Shown: positions 12,014-24,084 of the stretch, piece by piece | Position numbering within the stretch: position 1 is the first letter of the stretch | Layout: each line of letters opens with the position of its first letter | NCBI GenBank assembly: GCA_963971305.1 | Contig: OZ020308.1 | Coordinates: 34,315,275 to 34,379,274, forward strand | DNA: 64,000 nucleotides | Reading direction: 5' to 3' | Origin: Arcuatula senhousia | Lineage: Eukaryota; Mollusca; Bivalvia; Mytilida; Mytilidae | Notes under the pieces: generated by a model | Database searches by the model: none | What the model saw: only the letters and a program-made list of their open reading frames with translations | What the model was told of the DNA's origin: nothing | Program-made: the position numbers and the translations under genes

Positions 12014-13184
12014 AGTACGACAAATTAAAAGAAAAGGTATCTAGTATTTTCACATCACAGAAACGTTTTAATAACCAGCTTATCATTTTTACCATCTCCG
12101 TTTACACGGTTCAGTGATTTTATGCTGACTGTAACTTTTTATCCATGATATTTTTATTTCAATATTAATTTCATGTGTTTTTAGATCTAGACATGCTTCA
12201 TGAAGATCAAAATCTGTTCATGCAAGTTTAGAACTCACGCTGTTATAGTAAAACTATAAGACAACAAAAAATAAAATCAATGTCGATCGAGAGAAAAGGA
12301 AGGGGTTAAAAGTACAAGGCCTAGGTCAATGGAAGATAAAAGTCAGGATATTAAAAGGCTTTAAATGTAAATAAATAATAAATCTTGTTTCTATTAGTTT
12401 TATTCACAGATCCATTTAATCGTGTATACTGTACAAGTAAAAAGGGGGGACACTTTCTTAATAGAGAACCATTGGAATTGGTCTGATTCGTATCCTTAAA
12501 ATATGTTAGAATTGGCTACACAAATATATCAATTTTTCCTTATTTTGAGAACTACATTTGAACTAATATATCTCGAACTCATTTTTAAATACCTAAAAAC
12601 TCCATTATACAACGCATCCTTCTATCAACTCATTTCATTTTCCTTACAAAAGGCTCCCGCCCCGCCCCCCTCTCTTCTGGGTCAACCCCTTCATGTGTCA
12701 TACGTTATCTTTTTCCCCTTACATTACAGTAAATGATGCGTTGTGCATATAAAATAAAACCTAAAATTAAATGTATTATAAAATGTTTACATACCTTTCT
12801 GCAAAACGGAAAAAGAATAAATATACACAATCTGTCACATGGCGTGTCGACATCTTAATTATTCTCATCGATTCAAGCTTCGCCTTGTAAAAATAGTTTG
12901 CTATAAGATGTATAAGTCACTAGCAGGATTACTACATTTACAAAAAGTTATTTTTTTAAGTTACAAATCATGCATTAGATGTGCAAGTTCAACCATTCTT
13001 CTTTAATTAAAAGCACAGTGACAATCGATGTAGTCATTTATCATGTTCATTCACCGTATGTTTCCTTTTTAATTCAAATTTTGAAAATTATTTCCTAATT
13101 CGGATAACTGATTTTGCTATCAAGTCAAATTAATTTAAAGAAATTTCGTTAAAGTAAACAAACTCTGAAAATATTTTATGTGCT
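12014..13184. other. AT-rich spacer, nothing recognised
   Basis: Only short open frames without conserved motifs, and no clear repeat structure. Confidence 0.5.
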
Positions 13185-13520
13185 TACGGCTTGCCTCCTC
13201 GTAATAGGCTCCGGGTGGCAAATAGGCCAGCAGCAGAGCCCAGCTTGTCATAAGAGAAAACAACCATTATTCTGACGACGAGTCAATGCTCGGCCCACTA
13301 AGCGATCTAGGTACGTACTTATAAAGAGGTTGAGTATTATGAACCTCGTGCGCAGGTATTGTCTGATCATAATACGAAAAGCTGGCTCATGACCACTAAC
13401 CAAAGTGGTCCAACGTGTGGAGAATGTTCGTCCTATAATCCACATAAAATACCCCTTTGTGCACCGCTATCAGTTTACCACATGAAATCTTTTCCAGTGG
13501 TCTTAACTGTTCGTTTGTTT
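13185..13520 (-). repeat. Repeat A fragment
   Basis: Reverse-orientation, diverged tail (GGGTGGCAAATAGGCC, CAGCTTGTCATAAGAG) and core of repeat A, heavily mutated. Confidence 0.55.
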
Positions 13521-13554
13521 CCATTCCAACCCTATATTTCTCATCATCATTTCA

Positions 13555-14235
13555 TAGAAGAAAATGAGATGTGGAACAAGTGTACGCGACTCAACCTACA
13601 ATATAAACGTAAATTTAAAACAGCCACAATGGAAAACAGCCAGCAGCCTTCAATGTGACCAGTGGTCGCTGCTCGCTGTTTTTCCATTGAAAATAAATTA
13701 CATATGATTCAAGCCCAATCCTAAAGTGCAATGAAAGACCCTCTTTTTGACAACAACAAAAAAAAACAATTAACATAAATTTGACTAAATACAAACATAA
13801 GCTTTGATATAGAATCCTGGCATAGGACAGGCACATAACAAATGTGGCGGGGTTAAACTAGTTTTTTGGCGCCAACCTTCCCCGTATTGATAATCAATAA
13901 CAAAGCACAAGCTAACACACAGTAAAAATCAAATCGATAGAAGTTCAATTCAACAAGAGAGCATCTGAGACAAAAGGACAACAAATAATTAACAGGACGT
14001 AGAGATACTCTCTTGAGAACACTCGAAGTTACTGACAGCTAGCTATGAAGCATCCATCGACTAATGTAAAAAAATCAAGTATGTCGATTTTAAATCCGAC
14101 ACAACACGTCAAACAATTCATGATTTGATGATGCATCATCACACAAAACCAACACACTTGACCGCTGTAATGCTAAAAAATGACATAAGTATAAAAAATT
14201 AACATGATCTTAAAGTAAGTATCAAATTATCAATT
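13555..14235 (+). repeat. Interspersed repeat D copy 1
   Basis: About 680 bp, starting near GAGATGTGGAACAAGTGTACGC, with a central GGGTTAAACTAGTTTTTTGG block and an end near AAGTATCAAATTATCAAT. It aligns along its length with 30790-31465. The first ~120 bp also match, reversed, the segment at 1171-1345 inside the tandem units. Confidence 0.8.
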
Positions 14236-14237
14236 TC

Positions 14238-14835
14238 ATGGACCCGTGCGGGTGGCGAATAGGCCCGCAGCAGCGCTAAGCTTGTCGGTAAAAGTCCACT
14301 AAAGAGCGCTCAGAAACCTGACATCGGGTCAGGCCGCTTCGACCACAAAGCGACTGGGATGTGTGCCCCAGGTGGTTGAATGGGGCAGCCCTGACATTGA
14401 GAGATGCGGGGTCGTCAAGCGATAATGCGGAAAACCTGACCGCAAACCATGGTGGTGCACCGTGTTGGGAGAAATGCCACGTTCCTCGCACGTTAAAGAA
14501 CCCTGCTGCAGGTCTCGGTAAGAGTAGGACCCGTAGGATTCCCATGCAGGAGGCAAAATTTCCCGTCCCTACCCATCACTCCTTTTTCTAGTGGCAGTCA
14601 AAACTCTCCTACCCGATTGGCCTTGTGTCCCCATTTCCTCCACTTCATCATCATTTCATGTTCATTGTATCACCACTCTCATGTTCATCTCTCGGATATA
14701 GCCGAAATCGTGCTGCTTGGGAGTAAAGCAATAGCTAACAAACTAACTAATCAATTTCATGTTCATTTTATCATGCTTTTCATGTTCAACGCTTTTATAT
14801 AACCTATATAGTGCTACTAAGGTGTAAAACATCAA
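14238..14835 (-). repeat. Full-length repeat A copy, reverse orientation
   Basis: Runs from CCCGTGCGGGTGGCGAATAG to an AACTCACTCACTCAT end. It belongs to the same subfamily as 24150-24660 (shared GCTAAGCTTGTCGGTAAAAG and TGGGAGAAATGCCACGTTCC). The small frames on both strands inside it are by-products. Confidence 0.85.
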
Positions 14836-14867
14836 CTCACTCACTCATCGTTTTTAGGCAAAGTGTG

Positions 14868-15085
14868 TGCTATAGCAGGCAGGACTCGCCTCCTCTTCCG
14901 GAGCACCTGAGTTCACTCTCATTTCGTCTAGACTTAGCGTTGATAATTGATATTCAGTGGTTTTTGTGTTTCCGTGTTTTATATGTTGTCTTTTTTTTTC
15001 GTTTTATCCTTAATAATGTTTTGCTTGTTTTGTTTCTGTCCTTTTGGATTTTGACATTCGGATGCCCCATTGGTACTTTTGCTTC
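14868..15085 (+). repeat. Interspersed repeat E copy 1
   Basis: Begins GCTATAGCAGGCAGGACTCG, contains GGAGCACCTGAGTTCACTCT, and ends near GACATTCGGATGCCCCATTG. Related copies are at 37598-37812 (same strand) and 46978-47160 (opposite strand). The 'GAGCACCTGAG' module is one I associate with mussel transcripts and genomes. Confidence 0.7.
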
Positions 15086-15653
15086 CTTAACAATTAATTC
15101 AGCTTAAAATGTTTCTAGGGACCACCCTAATAAATATGCAGTGAGTTGCCACTCAAAAAGTGGTCACATTGACTACCCGCGGCCGCGGCCAAGTTTTGAA
15201 TTTTATAAACTGCCCTTCCGAAAGCTTCTTTTTCTCGGACTGAACACTAAGCCAATGGACGCACTTGGAAGGTCTAAAATACTTCATCAAAATCGACTAT
15301 GACATGTATGATGCTTAGATAACTTGATTGAAATAATTGTAAACATCCGTTTACGATAAATTCTAAGATGGTCCTATATTTTACCCTTTGTAGAGTTATC
15401 TTGTCTTACAAGGTACAAATTATCAACTGAAAAATTTTAAATTCTATTCAATAATTACAAATATAAGATAAACAAAAGAAGGTTTATCTACTGGATTCTC
15501 TTCCTGATAAAGGGCTAAATAATTGGAACAAGTCTTCAAGTATGTGTGGACTTTATTTGAGGCGCAGTTGATTTTAAGCTGTTGAAACTCTCAATTTGAC
15601 GATTTACTTTTGGATGGATTTAATTGTAAAAATATTGATTCATATAATTTTCA
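15086..15653 (+). other. 5' flank of the UNC93A-like gene
   Basis: No coding sequence. It would hold the promoter or a 5' UTR intron of the gene starting at 15679. No specific promoter element can be named. Confidence 0.35.
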
Positions 15654-15678
15654 GCTCTAATTAATTCGGAGGTTCACG

Positions 15679-18600
15679 ATGAAAAAGATAACACCAAACG
15701 AAGAAGAAAATTTAGAGGAAATTTGTGTCTGTTTTGGAGGAAATAGCACTGAGAAGACTCATGGACATGAAATAAGAAACACTCTTATTGTGTCGTTTTC
15801 ATTTTTCTTTGTGTTTACTGCTTATTTTTCTATTCAAAATCTGCAAAGTAGTCTAAATCAAGAAGCTGGGTTAGGCGTTACGTCACTTTCGTTTCTGTAC
15901 GGATCTATATTATACTATCTTCGGTACTTGGACCGACCATTATCAAAATAATTGGCGGGAAACTTGCATTAGTGGTTCCGTGGATTCTGCATATAGTTTA
16001 TACACTGACCAACTTTTATCCTAGTTTTTATACGCTCATCCCCTCGTCCATCTTGCTTGGATTAATGTCCGGAAATTTATGGATCTCTCAATGTGTATAT
16101 ATTACAAGAAACGCTTATTCCCTAGCAGATTCTAAAGGTCTCGACCATCATGCTACTCTGAGTAGATTAAATGGAATGTTCTTTACGGTGTACGAAATGA
16201 CGAATATTTTTGGAAACATAATTTCTTCGTCTTTATTCTATTCAGATTCAGATGCAAGTAATTCGACAACTTCCGCCTATTGCGGAGTTGATGATTGCCC
16301 AGAACTGATCGGAAATGGAACAGCACTATTAAAACAACCATCAAAGAATCTAGTATATACACTTTTTGGAATCTTTGTTGTTTTTGACGTGATTGGATTA
16401 ATGCTTACAGCAACTTTTCTGCCTCCCTTACCAAAGAGTCTTTGGTCTGAGACGGCGACCATACGCCAGTCCGTGGTTTCCTGTTTCGCAACATTAACTA
16501 CAGACTATAAAATGTTTCTCCTGGTACCCTTTATTTCCATGATGGCCTTCGAACAGGCAGTTCTCTGGACAGATTTTACAAAGGTTTTCATTTTTATTTT
16601 TTACATTTATAATGTTAAATATGTTTAAATATATATCTTTTTTTTCCATTTTATGATTAATAGTATATAAAAATAGGGAAGTTGTACTTAGCGAAGAATT
16701 TAACTTAAAACTAGTATATTTTGAGTGGAAAAGAACTTTTTATAAGGTATAATTATGTCTGAATTGTTTTAAACAAAGCTGCTTATACTTATATTGAAAG
16801 ACAGGGAAATACTTTATTTTTTACATTTTTCTTGTAAATAGCACTAGAACGCTTTATGGACTGTTTAATTTTTGCACTTATATTGAAGTTCAAATTATAA
16901 ACTCGAGACAGTTCTGATCCAAATAACATGCATGTACTTAGTTTGATCTAGAATCAAACGCGTACCAAAGGAGCATTAAAATTAGTCAAAAATGCACAGA
17001 CAAAAAGACAAAACGAAAAAGAAATTAAAAATTCAACAAAGCAATCAAAAGCCAACCAAACCAACAAATCTGTAATCAGAAAACTTAGGTGCTTCGGAAA
17101 TATAAGCAGTTCCTGTTTGTTACAAAACACCCATGGTCAATATTACCTTTTAAGTTCCTTTGTGATTAAAAATTGGTATAATTGTTCTTTCAGTCCTACA
17201 TAAGCTGTCCTGTAGGAATCAAGATGGTTGGCTTCATCATGGCAGCATATGGTGGTACAACGACTGTTTCTGCACTTTTGACGTCAAACCTGGCAAAGTA
17301 CTCCGGACGTCACTTCCTGTTTGCCATTGCAATCATTATCCAGATGGCGGTTTTTGTCGCCGTCTTCGTTTATAAACCAACGGGAGAGAAAGACATTCCT
17401 TATCTATTTGGTATTGCAATAGTTTGGGGTCTCGTTGAGGGTATCTGGCAAACACAGTCAAATGGTAAGGTTATATTTAACTCGTATACATTTTTATAAA
17501 ATATCTAATTTTCTGAATGTAAAGATAATAAAATTTAAGATTTCTTTTTTTAAAGGCAAGCACAAGTGTTCTTAGTTTAAACATATTTATTTATCCTGGA
17601 TTGGGAAACAAGCTTAATGCTTCTATAAATCCCTCTCCAGCTAGCAGTTTGCGAGTGTGGCCTTTGTAGACGGCCCCCATTGAGCCTACTCTTATCGAAC
17701 TCTACAAAGGGGTCTTTAACGTGCACAGGGCATTGCTCTCCCCATACACGGGACAACCTTTTATCGTCCCTTCCGAAGGACTAGCATCGTTTCGTTCTTG
17801 AATGTGCATGATGCATTCTTGTCACAACTTCTATAATGTTAAAATATATACTTACCTAAAGATTTGTGTTTAATTATTTACATCGTTAAAAAAACTTCAA
17901 AATACCACCCCTAGTAAGGTGAGTTCACGTAAAACCGTTACAAAACAGAATCCTTGCTTGTTTACTCTTTTCTTCACTGGACAAAACATATCCCATTTAA
18001 ATGCCGGACCAAAACCAAATCTACGTGAATCTTGGTAAGTTTTGCTCATCTTTTGCGAACTCCCCCAGGTTAACCTTAAATCTGAACATTGAAGCGATAA
18101 TAAAATGAATATGAAATGATCGTGATCAGTCGGCCGTTAGGGTAAACGGGATTCATCAAGCACTTGAGAATAATTAATGCTTGAAAGGCGCAACTCCAAC
18201 TCGGGATTTGCAGCATTTTTTTTTCTTTGTGGAGAACCTTTCATTTGCGCATGGTTATTCATATAATACACTTAAGAAGCTGACATACACAGAGAACTGA
18301 ATTGCTACTTTATACATCGTAATGGCTTTGTTTGGCAAACCGGCCTGACATGTACACGACATTCAGTACCCGTGCGAAAGTTATGCTATGAATAAACTAT
18401 AAACCAGGAGATTAAAACAAAATATTATCATATTTTAACATATTTCATTGCGTATAAAGGAATAAAAAATAAATCTTACCGATTTTTTTTTCGGAGATCG
18501 AAAATGCCTTGTATATGTTGCAAACCATTCAATAGAATATGCACTATGTAAACCAACTATTGACTGATTGACTGTGCAAATAACACCGCGATAAATAACA

Positions 18601-20265
18601 ATGTATGATCAAAACGCTTTTGAAATGTTAAATTCTAAAGCCGTATTTAGAAACATACTATCGACCAAAAATGTATGTAGGCTAGGTGCAACGAAACTAA
18701 ACTGTATATTGATATATATTTTTTAAAAGTGAATTAAGTGTAAGGTTTTACTCCCATTTGCTGAACATGGGCCGCAAAGGGCAGTCAGTTATAATAGTGA
18801 AGTAAATTGGTTTATTACCTAATATAATAAAATTTCCTTTTCTATTAACTATATTTTAATTTTGACCATTATCACATTCTACCAGGCAATAGAAAGGTGT
18901 TCTATTGCCCGGTGACGTTCTATTGCCTGTTGACATTTTGACCTCAAATTTGATTGGACGATTTATAAACATGAATATTTATTATCTATCAGTCCGGGTC
19001 ATTTACGTGAAGTCCGTGCAACTGCAAAGTCTGTTTGTGTGTGTTCTGGTTTAAACCGGCTGAGCTGTCATTTCTTCCGTAATAGGGCGTAGTTCAAATG
19101 GTCATTAAACCCAGTCTTTTTTTATTTTTCAAACGTATAAGAAAAAAATAACCTAAATTTACTTTCAACACAATACGACTAATAATTTTATTAAATAGAT
19201 ATTAGGTAATAAAACAGTTATTGAATGTGTAGCAAGGCAATAGATCAGAACTATTTTCCCCTTGGTATCCGGATTAGCTCAATGTTCTATTGCCCTCAGC
19301 CTACAGCTTCGGGCAATAGAACATTAAGCTAATCTGGATACCTCGGGGAAAATATTCTGATCCATTGCCTGGCTACACATTAAATAACTGTATAGTCGAG
19401 GACACAACCTGACTATAACCCCATTGCAGCGGCAAACATATGACGCCTTGGTTCTTCAAAATTTACAGTTCCTTAGTTTCCCACCCACCCCCATATTTCA
19501 TGTATCATCATCTTTTCATGTTCATTTTATCATCCTTTTCATGTTCATCGCCTGTAAATAACCTATATAGAGTCATAAAACACCAACTGACTCACTCACG
19601 ATTGGTGTTATTGAATTCGGTGTCTAATGTTTGTCTTTAATTTATGTCTTCAAACGTGTAATCGACCCCGTGCTGTCCTTCCCTCGCGCAACAAAATTTG
19701 ACTACGAGAACGTTTGCGACCGAGGAATGACTTTATATTGCCTAGAACGCATTTGCCCGGAAGTTTTTCCTCGTTTTTGCTGAAAAAAGGGATGTTTTTT
19801 ATTTTCGAATAATTAACTTTTGGCGATTTGTGAACTTTTTGAACAATTGAGTTTATCGCCTAACTTTTACGTATAGGAATTTCTTATTACATTGTTTGTC
19901 GCAAATAAAGCGAAAAGATGTATTTACAGCAGTCAAACCCCTTATGTAGCGAAAAAAAAAACAACTTATACAGAAGTTTTGTAACTGTACCATGTAATGC
20001 TTCCTTTCGTCTAATTCCAGCTCTGGTTGGTTATTTGTTCCCCAACAACCCAGAACCAGCATTTGCGAATTACCATTCTACCAAAGCTGCCAGTTTCACG
20101 ACATATTTTGCCATAAGTACTGTATTGTGTGTACGGACCAAACTGATTCTGGTTATATCATTGTTGTCAGTGGCAACGGTTTTATACATCATACTGGAGG
20201 TCAAAGTTCATGTAGAAAGAAGAGGGTCGGCTGATGTTACTAAATTGAACGCAAAGAAGTTTTGA
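15679..20265 (+). CDS. UNC93A-like major-facilitator family protein, three exons, frameshifted
   Basis: Exons are 15679-16583, 17194-17464 and 20021-20265. Donors are AAG|GTTTTC and AATG|GTAAGG; acceptors are TTCTTTCAG and AATTCCAG. Phases agree throughout and the total is about 472 codons, close to the ~457 of vertebrate UNC93A. Family landmarks: NLQSSLNQEAGLGVTSL and LYGS in exon 1, YTLIPSSILLG and NLWISQCVYIT, VWGLVEGIWQTQSN at the end of exon 2, and EPAFANYHSTKAA in exon 3, separated by hydrophobic helices. Worm UNC-93 regulates a potassium channel; the role of UNC93A is poorly known. Oddity: near 15911-15914 the frame breaks (two extra bases or one lost). The upstream frame stops at 15951 while the next frame continues with LGPTIIKIIGGK. 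The broken exon is 905 nt; removing two bases restores phase 0 at its donor. A 3' splice-like TTTTCAG ends at 15654, so a 5' UTR intron is possible. It is either a broken allele or an assembly indel. Confidence 0.85.
17591..17800 (+). repeat. Interspersed repeat F copy 1 (intronic)
   Basis: TATCCTGGATTGGGAAACAA, CTAGCAGTTTGCGAGTGTGG, and TTCTTTAACGTGCAC-type blocks, matched in order by 27011-27200. It lies in intron 2 of the UNC93A-like gene. Confidence 0.75.
17904..17988 (+). repeat. Dispersed repeat, copy 2 (intronic)
   Basis: CCCCTAGTAAGGTGAGTTCACG and ACAAAACAGAATCCTTGCTTG match the copy at 7778-7895. Confidence 0.55.
19205..19396. mobile_element. Long-stem hairpin element (intronic MITE-like)
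   Basis: Two arms of about 85 nt face each other around a ~15-nt loop centred near 19303. Pairs include GGGCAATAGAACATT with AATGTTCTATTGCCC, and GAATGTGTAGC with GCTACACATT. The arms carry only a few mismatches, so the insertion looks fairly young. Related CAATAGAA/TTCTATTGCC motifs occur at 18880-18945. No coding capacity. A non-autonomous fold-back transposon is likely, but I cannot define a target duplication. Confidence 0.75.
19440..19600 (-). repeat. Repeat A 5' fragment (intronic)
   Basis: Reverse copy of the CTTCAAAATTTAC ... CATGTTCATTTTATCATCC ... ATAACCTATATAG ... ACTGACTCACTCACG end of repeat A, in intron 2 of the UNC93A-like gene. Confidence 0.7.
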
Positions 20266-20746
20266 ACTAATAGATTTTGATGCATTTTTTTTTGCATCTC
20301 ATATAAGCTTTAAGATTAGATGATATTTTTACATTGTTAAGTAAAAAAAACACTATGTCAAAACAATCTCCATATTCAAAATATGGCTCTTTCCTTCATA
20401 AATACCTGTGAAAATTTCGCCCAAACGAAGTACGTCAGTGTTAGATTTTTTTAATCTATTTTTTTTTTCATTTCCCGGACTTGACGTTTGATATATAAAA
20501 CATTTATATTTGGAATTACAAATAAGTATTGGGCTGCCAATTAAAACGAAAAATAATTCATGATAAGAATTGGTTCGTAGACTGCTTAAAATACGACGCA
20601 TCTACAACACAACAGTTTCAATATTCTGATAAACTGGTTAACATTAAATTTAATTATATTTTTTTTTACCATAGGTTTAATTATATTGTCACCCTTCTTT
20701 CATTTATGTCAGACTCTTTTTGATATGCCTTGCTTTTTCAGTCTTT

Positions 20747-21280
20747 TAGCTCACCTGGCAGAAGCCCATGTGAGCTTATGCCATCACTATGCGTCCGTCA
20801 TCTTCCGTAGTCCGTTAACAATTTTGAATATCTTTTCTGAAACCGCTGAGAAATCATACAGAAATGATTAATGACAAACTATCCTCATTTTGAAATGATT
20901 CGATAAAAACATGGCCGTCGTTACTAAAAAATGACGGGGGTAAAACAGCAGTTTGTTTGCAAATTACTCAAACTGGTGAGAAATATCAAAATTCTGGCAT
21001 AAAAGTAAAAGTACTCAATACGTCAAGATCTACCTACCCTGAAATTTTGAAGAAATTCCAACAAACCATGTGGGAGTTATTGTCCCTATTCCCGAGTTTT
21101 TCTGCGTTTTGCACTTATTTTGTCTTATATCTCAAGAACTATGTAAGATATTGCAGTTATTTCAATTGAATATTGTACAGCTAAGTAAGTTCTACAAAAT
21201 TGTCTATTGGGTTGAAATTGTCAGATGACCCCTTATAGGAGTTATGGCCCCTTAAATGCACAAAAATAGTAGTTTTAGCC
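20747..21280 (+). repeat. Interspersed repeat B copy, longer form
   Basis: Begins TTAGCTCACCTGGCAGAAGC, then ATCACTATGCGTCCGTCATC and CTGAAACCGCTGAGAAATC. The body runs to about GGAGTTATGGCCCC. Diverged from the copies in the tandem array. Confidence 0.6.
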
Positions 21281-21527
21281 TTATAGACTTGGGATACGCT
21301 AATACGAAAATAATGCTAGAGCTCATTAGACAGAATCGATTGAGAGACATAAACTGTTATATATAAATTATACTGCTAATATTAACTGCCTAGCGCCTAT
21401 GAACATTTGGCATTCAGTTTTACTGTGCGACTACGAGTATCGCCAGAAATATTCGGAAGAGTCGATCGAGACAAGATCTTCGTGATCTCCAATTAGTACA
21501 CATGTACCGAAACGTGACAATCCTACC

Positions 21528-23728
21528 TTGCACACATTGTCAGAGGCAGTGGCCAACAGAGGGAACAGCCGTAATCACAGTCGTTATTTGCCTTCAGACT
21601 TAGATAACCGTACAGAAATTCTTAAAGGTGTCAAACCTGGTTTTCATTTATCAACAAAACCGGGACCGCATTGTTTGGTACACCGTGAAAATTACACCTC
21701 TGCTTATCGTTTTCATTCCGCGGTTGAAAATAAAATTAAAAAGGAAATCGAATTGGGAAATTATGCTGTTACAAAATCAATAACGAAAAAAGTAAGTTCG
21801 TTAGGAGCCATTCCTAAAGCAAATGGCGACATTCGTATTATTCATGATGCTAGTCAGCCCGTTGGTGCTGGTCTTAACTCGTTTAAAAGTGATATAAATT
21901 CTTCGTATATCGATATGTGGCATGCTCTGAAGTTGATAAACCCGAATAGTTATTTAGCAAAAGTTTATCTTTAAAGTGCATATCGATCAGTGCGCTGTTA
22001 TACGTTCGACCACGATCTTACAGGCCTTAAATGGGCATTGGGTGGTGACGACAATCCTACTTACATGTATTATGTGAAATTACCCTTTGGTCATTCTAGA
22101 CGTCCTCAAATATTTCAGGCATTACTAAGTGAAAACGTAAAATTATGTTAAAAAGAATTATGTTATATGTATAACATATCTAGATGATTTTTATGCCCCA
22201 TCTACGAAAGTAGAGGGGCATATAGTGTTCGGGTTCGTCCGTCCGTCCGTTTGTCCGTCCCAAATCCAATATTTCCAAATCCCCACACTTACTGACAAAT
22301 GCCACATCAATCATTGGTATGGTAGGTGCACCTATTGATGCTTAGCACAATGCATGCTTCGGATTCTGGATGTGACCTATATTTTCTGCATGAATGACCA
22401 CATACAGAAGAATGGTTAAAGTATATTCCCTTTAACTGACAAGTGCTACGTCAACCATATTTGTATGGTATGTGCACCTAGTGATGCTTAGCACAATTCA
22501 TGCTTCGGATGGTGGCTGTGACCTATATTTTCTGCATGAATGACCACTCATAGAAGAATGGTTAATGTCCATTCCTTCTTAATGACAAGTGCCATAGCAA
22601 CCATACTGGTATGGTAGGTGCACTAAGTGATGCTTAGCATAATGCATGCTTCGGATGCTGATTGTTACCTACATTTTTCGCATGGATTAACTCTTACACA
22701 ATATTGGTTAAAGTCCATTCCGAGTTACTGACAAGTGCCATAGCAACCATATTTGGATGGTAGGTGCACTTAGTGATGCTAAGCACTATGCATACTTCAG
22801 AAGCTTAAGGTGACCTATATTTTCCGCAGGGATGAATTCTTACAGAATAATGGTTAAAGTCCATTCCCACTAACTGACATGTGCCATATCAACTATATTG
22901 GTATTGTAGGTGCACCTAGTGATGCTAAGCACATTGCATACTTCGGATGCTGACTATGACCTATATTTTCTGCATGAATGACCATTCATAGAAGAATGGT
23001 TAAAGTTCATCCCTTCTTACTGACAAGTGCCATAGCAACCATACTGGTATGGTAGGTGCACCTAGTGATGCTTTAGTGATAGCAGAAAAAATAAATGTTG
23101 CGAGATGGGGCATTATGTCTTTTGGACATATTCTTGTTTTAATTATAGCTTATTCAAATTATGATTGTAATAGAGGCTTGTTTTTTTATTAATTTCAACT
23201 TTGCGTGAATAGGTTTTAACATTAACAGATCCAAAGTTGAAGGACCAACGCAGCAAATTGTGTTTCTCGGAATAATGACTTGCCACTTTTTATGCCATCA
23301 CAAAAAACAGAGTGACTTTAACGAAGCTTTGCAATCGTTTAGCGGCCGTAAACGTGCAAGTATCAAGCAAAGCCGGTCTTTTTGCGGGACACTTAACTGG
23401 GCTTGTCAGATGATAAAAGGAGGGAGAACATTCTTGCGAAGATTGATAGACTCTCTATCGGAAGTGTCGAACAGAAAATTTAGTTTTACTGAACTCCGAT
23501 TTTCATGCCGACATTGATTGGTGGTTCTCGTTTATGAAGGATTATATTACATAGACTTAAATAAAACTGAAATTTTACAAAACGGGTGCATCGTCCGATG
23601 GCGGAGATAGATACTATAATGGAGACCATTTTAACGTTAATTGGTGTATTGACTTGGCGTGTTTAAAGAAGAGCATAATGCCCTATGAAAAAGAAGTCAT
23701 CATCTTAGATATTACAAAATATTGATTT
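21528..23728 (+). pseudogene. Decayed reverse transcriptase/RNase H, likely DIRS-like retroelement
   Basis: Segments in order: 21528-21974 with LGAIPKANGDIRIIHDAS (palm entry) and NSYLAKV; then, after a stop at 21972, SAYRSV and LPFGHS at about 21979-22095; a YLDD catalytic box at 22177-22188; and, beyond an inserted element (22193-23112), a connection region at 23260-23517 with GTLNWACQMIKGGRTFLRRL. A frame change then leads to DIDWWFSFM and an RNase H-like YYNGDHFNVNW. The 'NWA..V.GGRTFLRR' phrase is one I know from DIRS-like pols, but family assignment is tentative. Multiple stops, frame changes and the insertion show it is dead. It is a different lineage from the element at 58.4 kb. Confidence 0.75.
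22193..23112. mobile_element. ATGCCCC-ended element with a 146-bp internal satellite
   Basis: Ends are ATGCCCCATCTACG at the left and the inverted CGAGATGGGGCAT at the right. After a CGTCCGTCCGT lead, six copies of a ~146-bp unit follow, marked by TGACAAGTGCCATAGCAACC near 22300, 22445, 22590, 22736, 22882 and 23029, with GGTATGGTAGGTGCAC and TGCTTCGGATGCTG in each. No protein is encoded. It interrupts the reverse transcriptase relic a few bases after its YLDD box, so it is younger than that relic. Superfamily unknown. Confidence 0.85.
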
Positions 23729-23931
23729 TTTTTTTACAAAACCAATGCAAATTGTTATCAATGTTTGCTTTCGTCAATGTGATTTTCAATTTAAAATAGT
23801 TGGGTGCAGTAACGCCCCCTGTTTTTCGTTCTGATGACATGTATTGATGACATTGATTAGCTTGTGCAAGGTATTTTTGATAGTTGTTTTTCTAAAATAA
23901 ATTTACAAGTTTTATTGTTAATAAGGATATT

Positions 23932-24009
23932 GCACTATGAATGAGTTGTTTCAATGTATATTAAAAAAAGCACTATGAATGAGTTGTTTCAATGTATATT
24001 AAAAAAATC
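23932..24009. repeat. Two-copy 39-bp tandem duplication
   Basis: GCACTATGAATGAGTTGTTT and the following CAATGTATATTAAAAAAA occur twice back to back, essentially identical. Confidence 0.8.
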
Positions 24010-24084
24010 TGCCCTCAATTATATCTTTAATGCAGCGCCGTTTTGTTTTACCTGCACTGTCGAAGGCCGATTGTCCTGTGTTGG

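Noticed and set aside
14276..14591. Overlapping frames of 75-89 codons on both strands, mirrored at 24297-24578
   Set aside because: Both sites are copies of interspersed repeat A. Coherence between them is repeat identity, not protein conservation.
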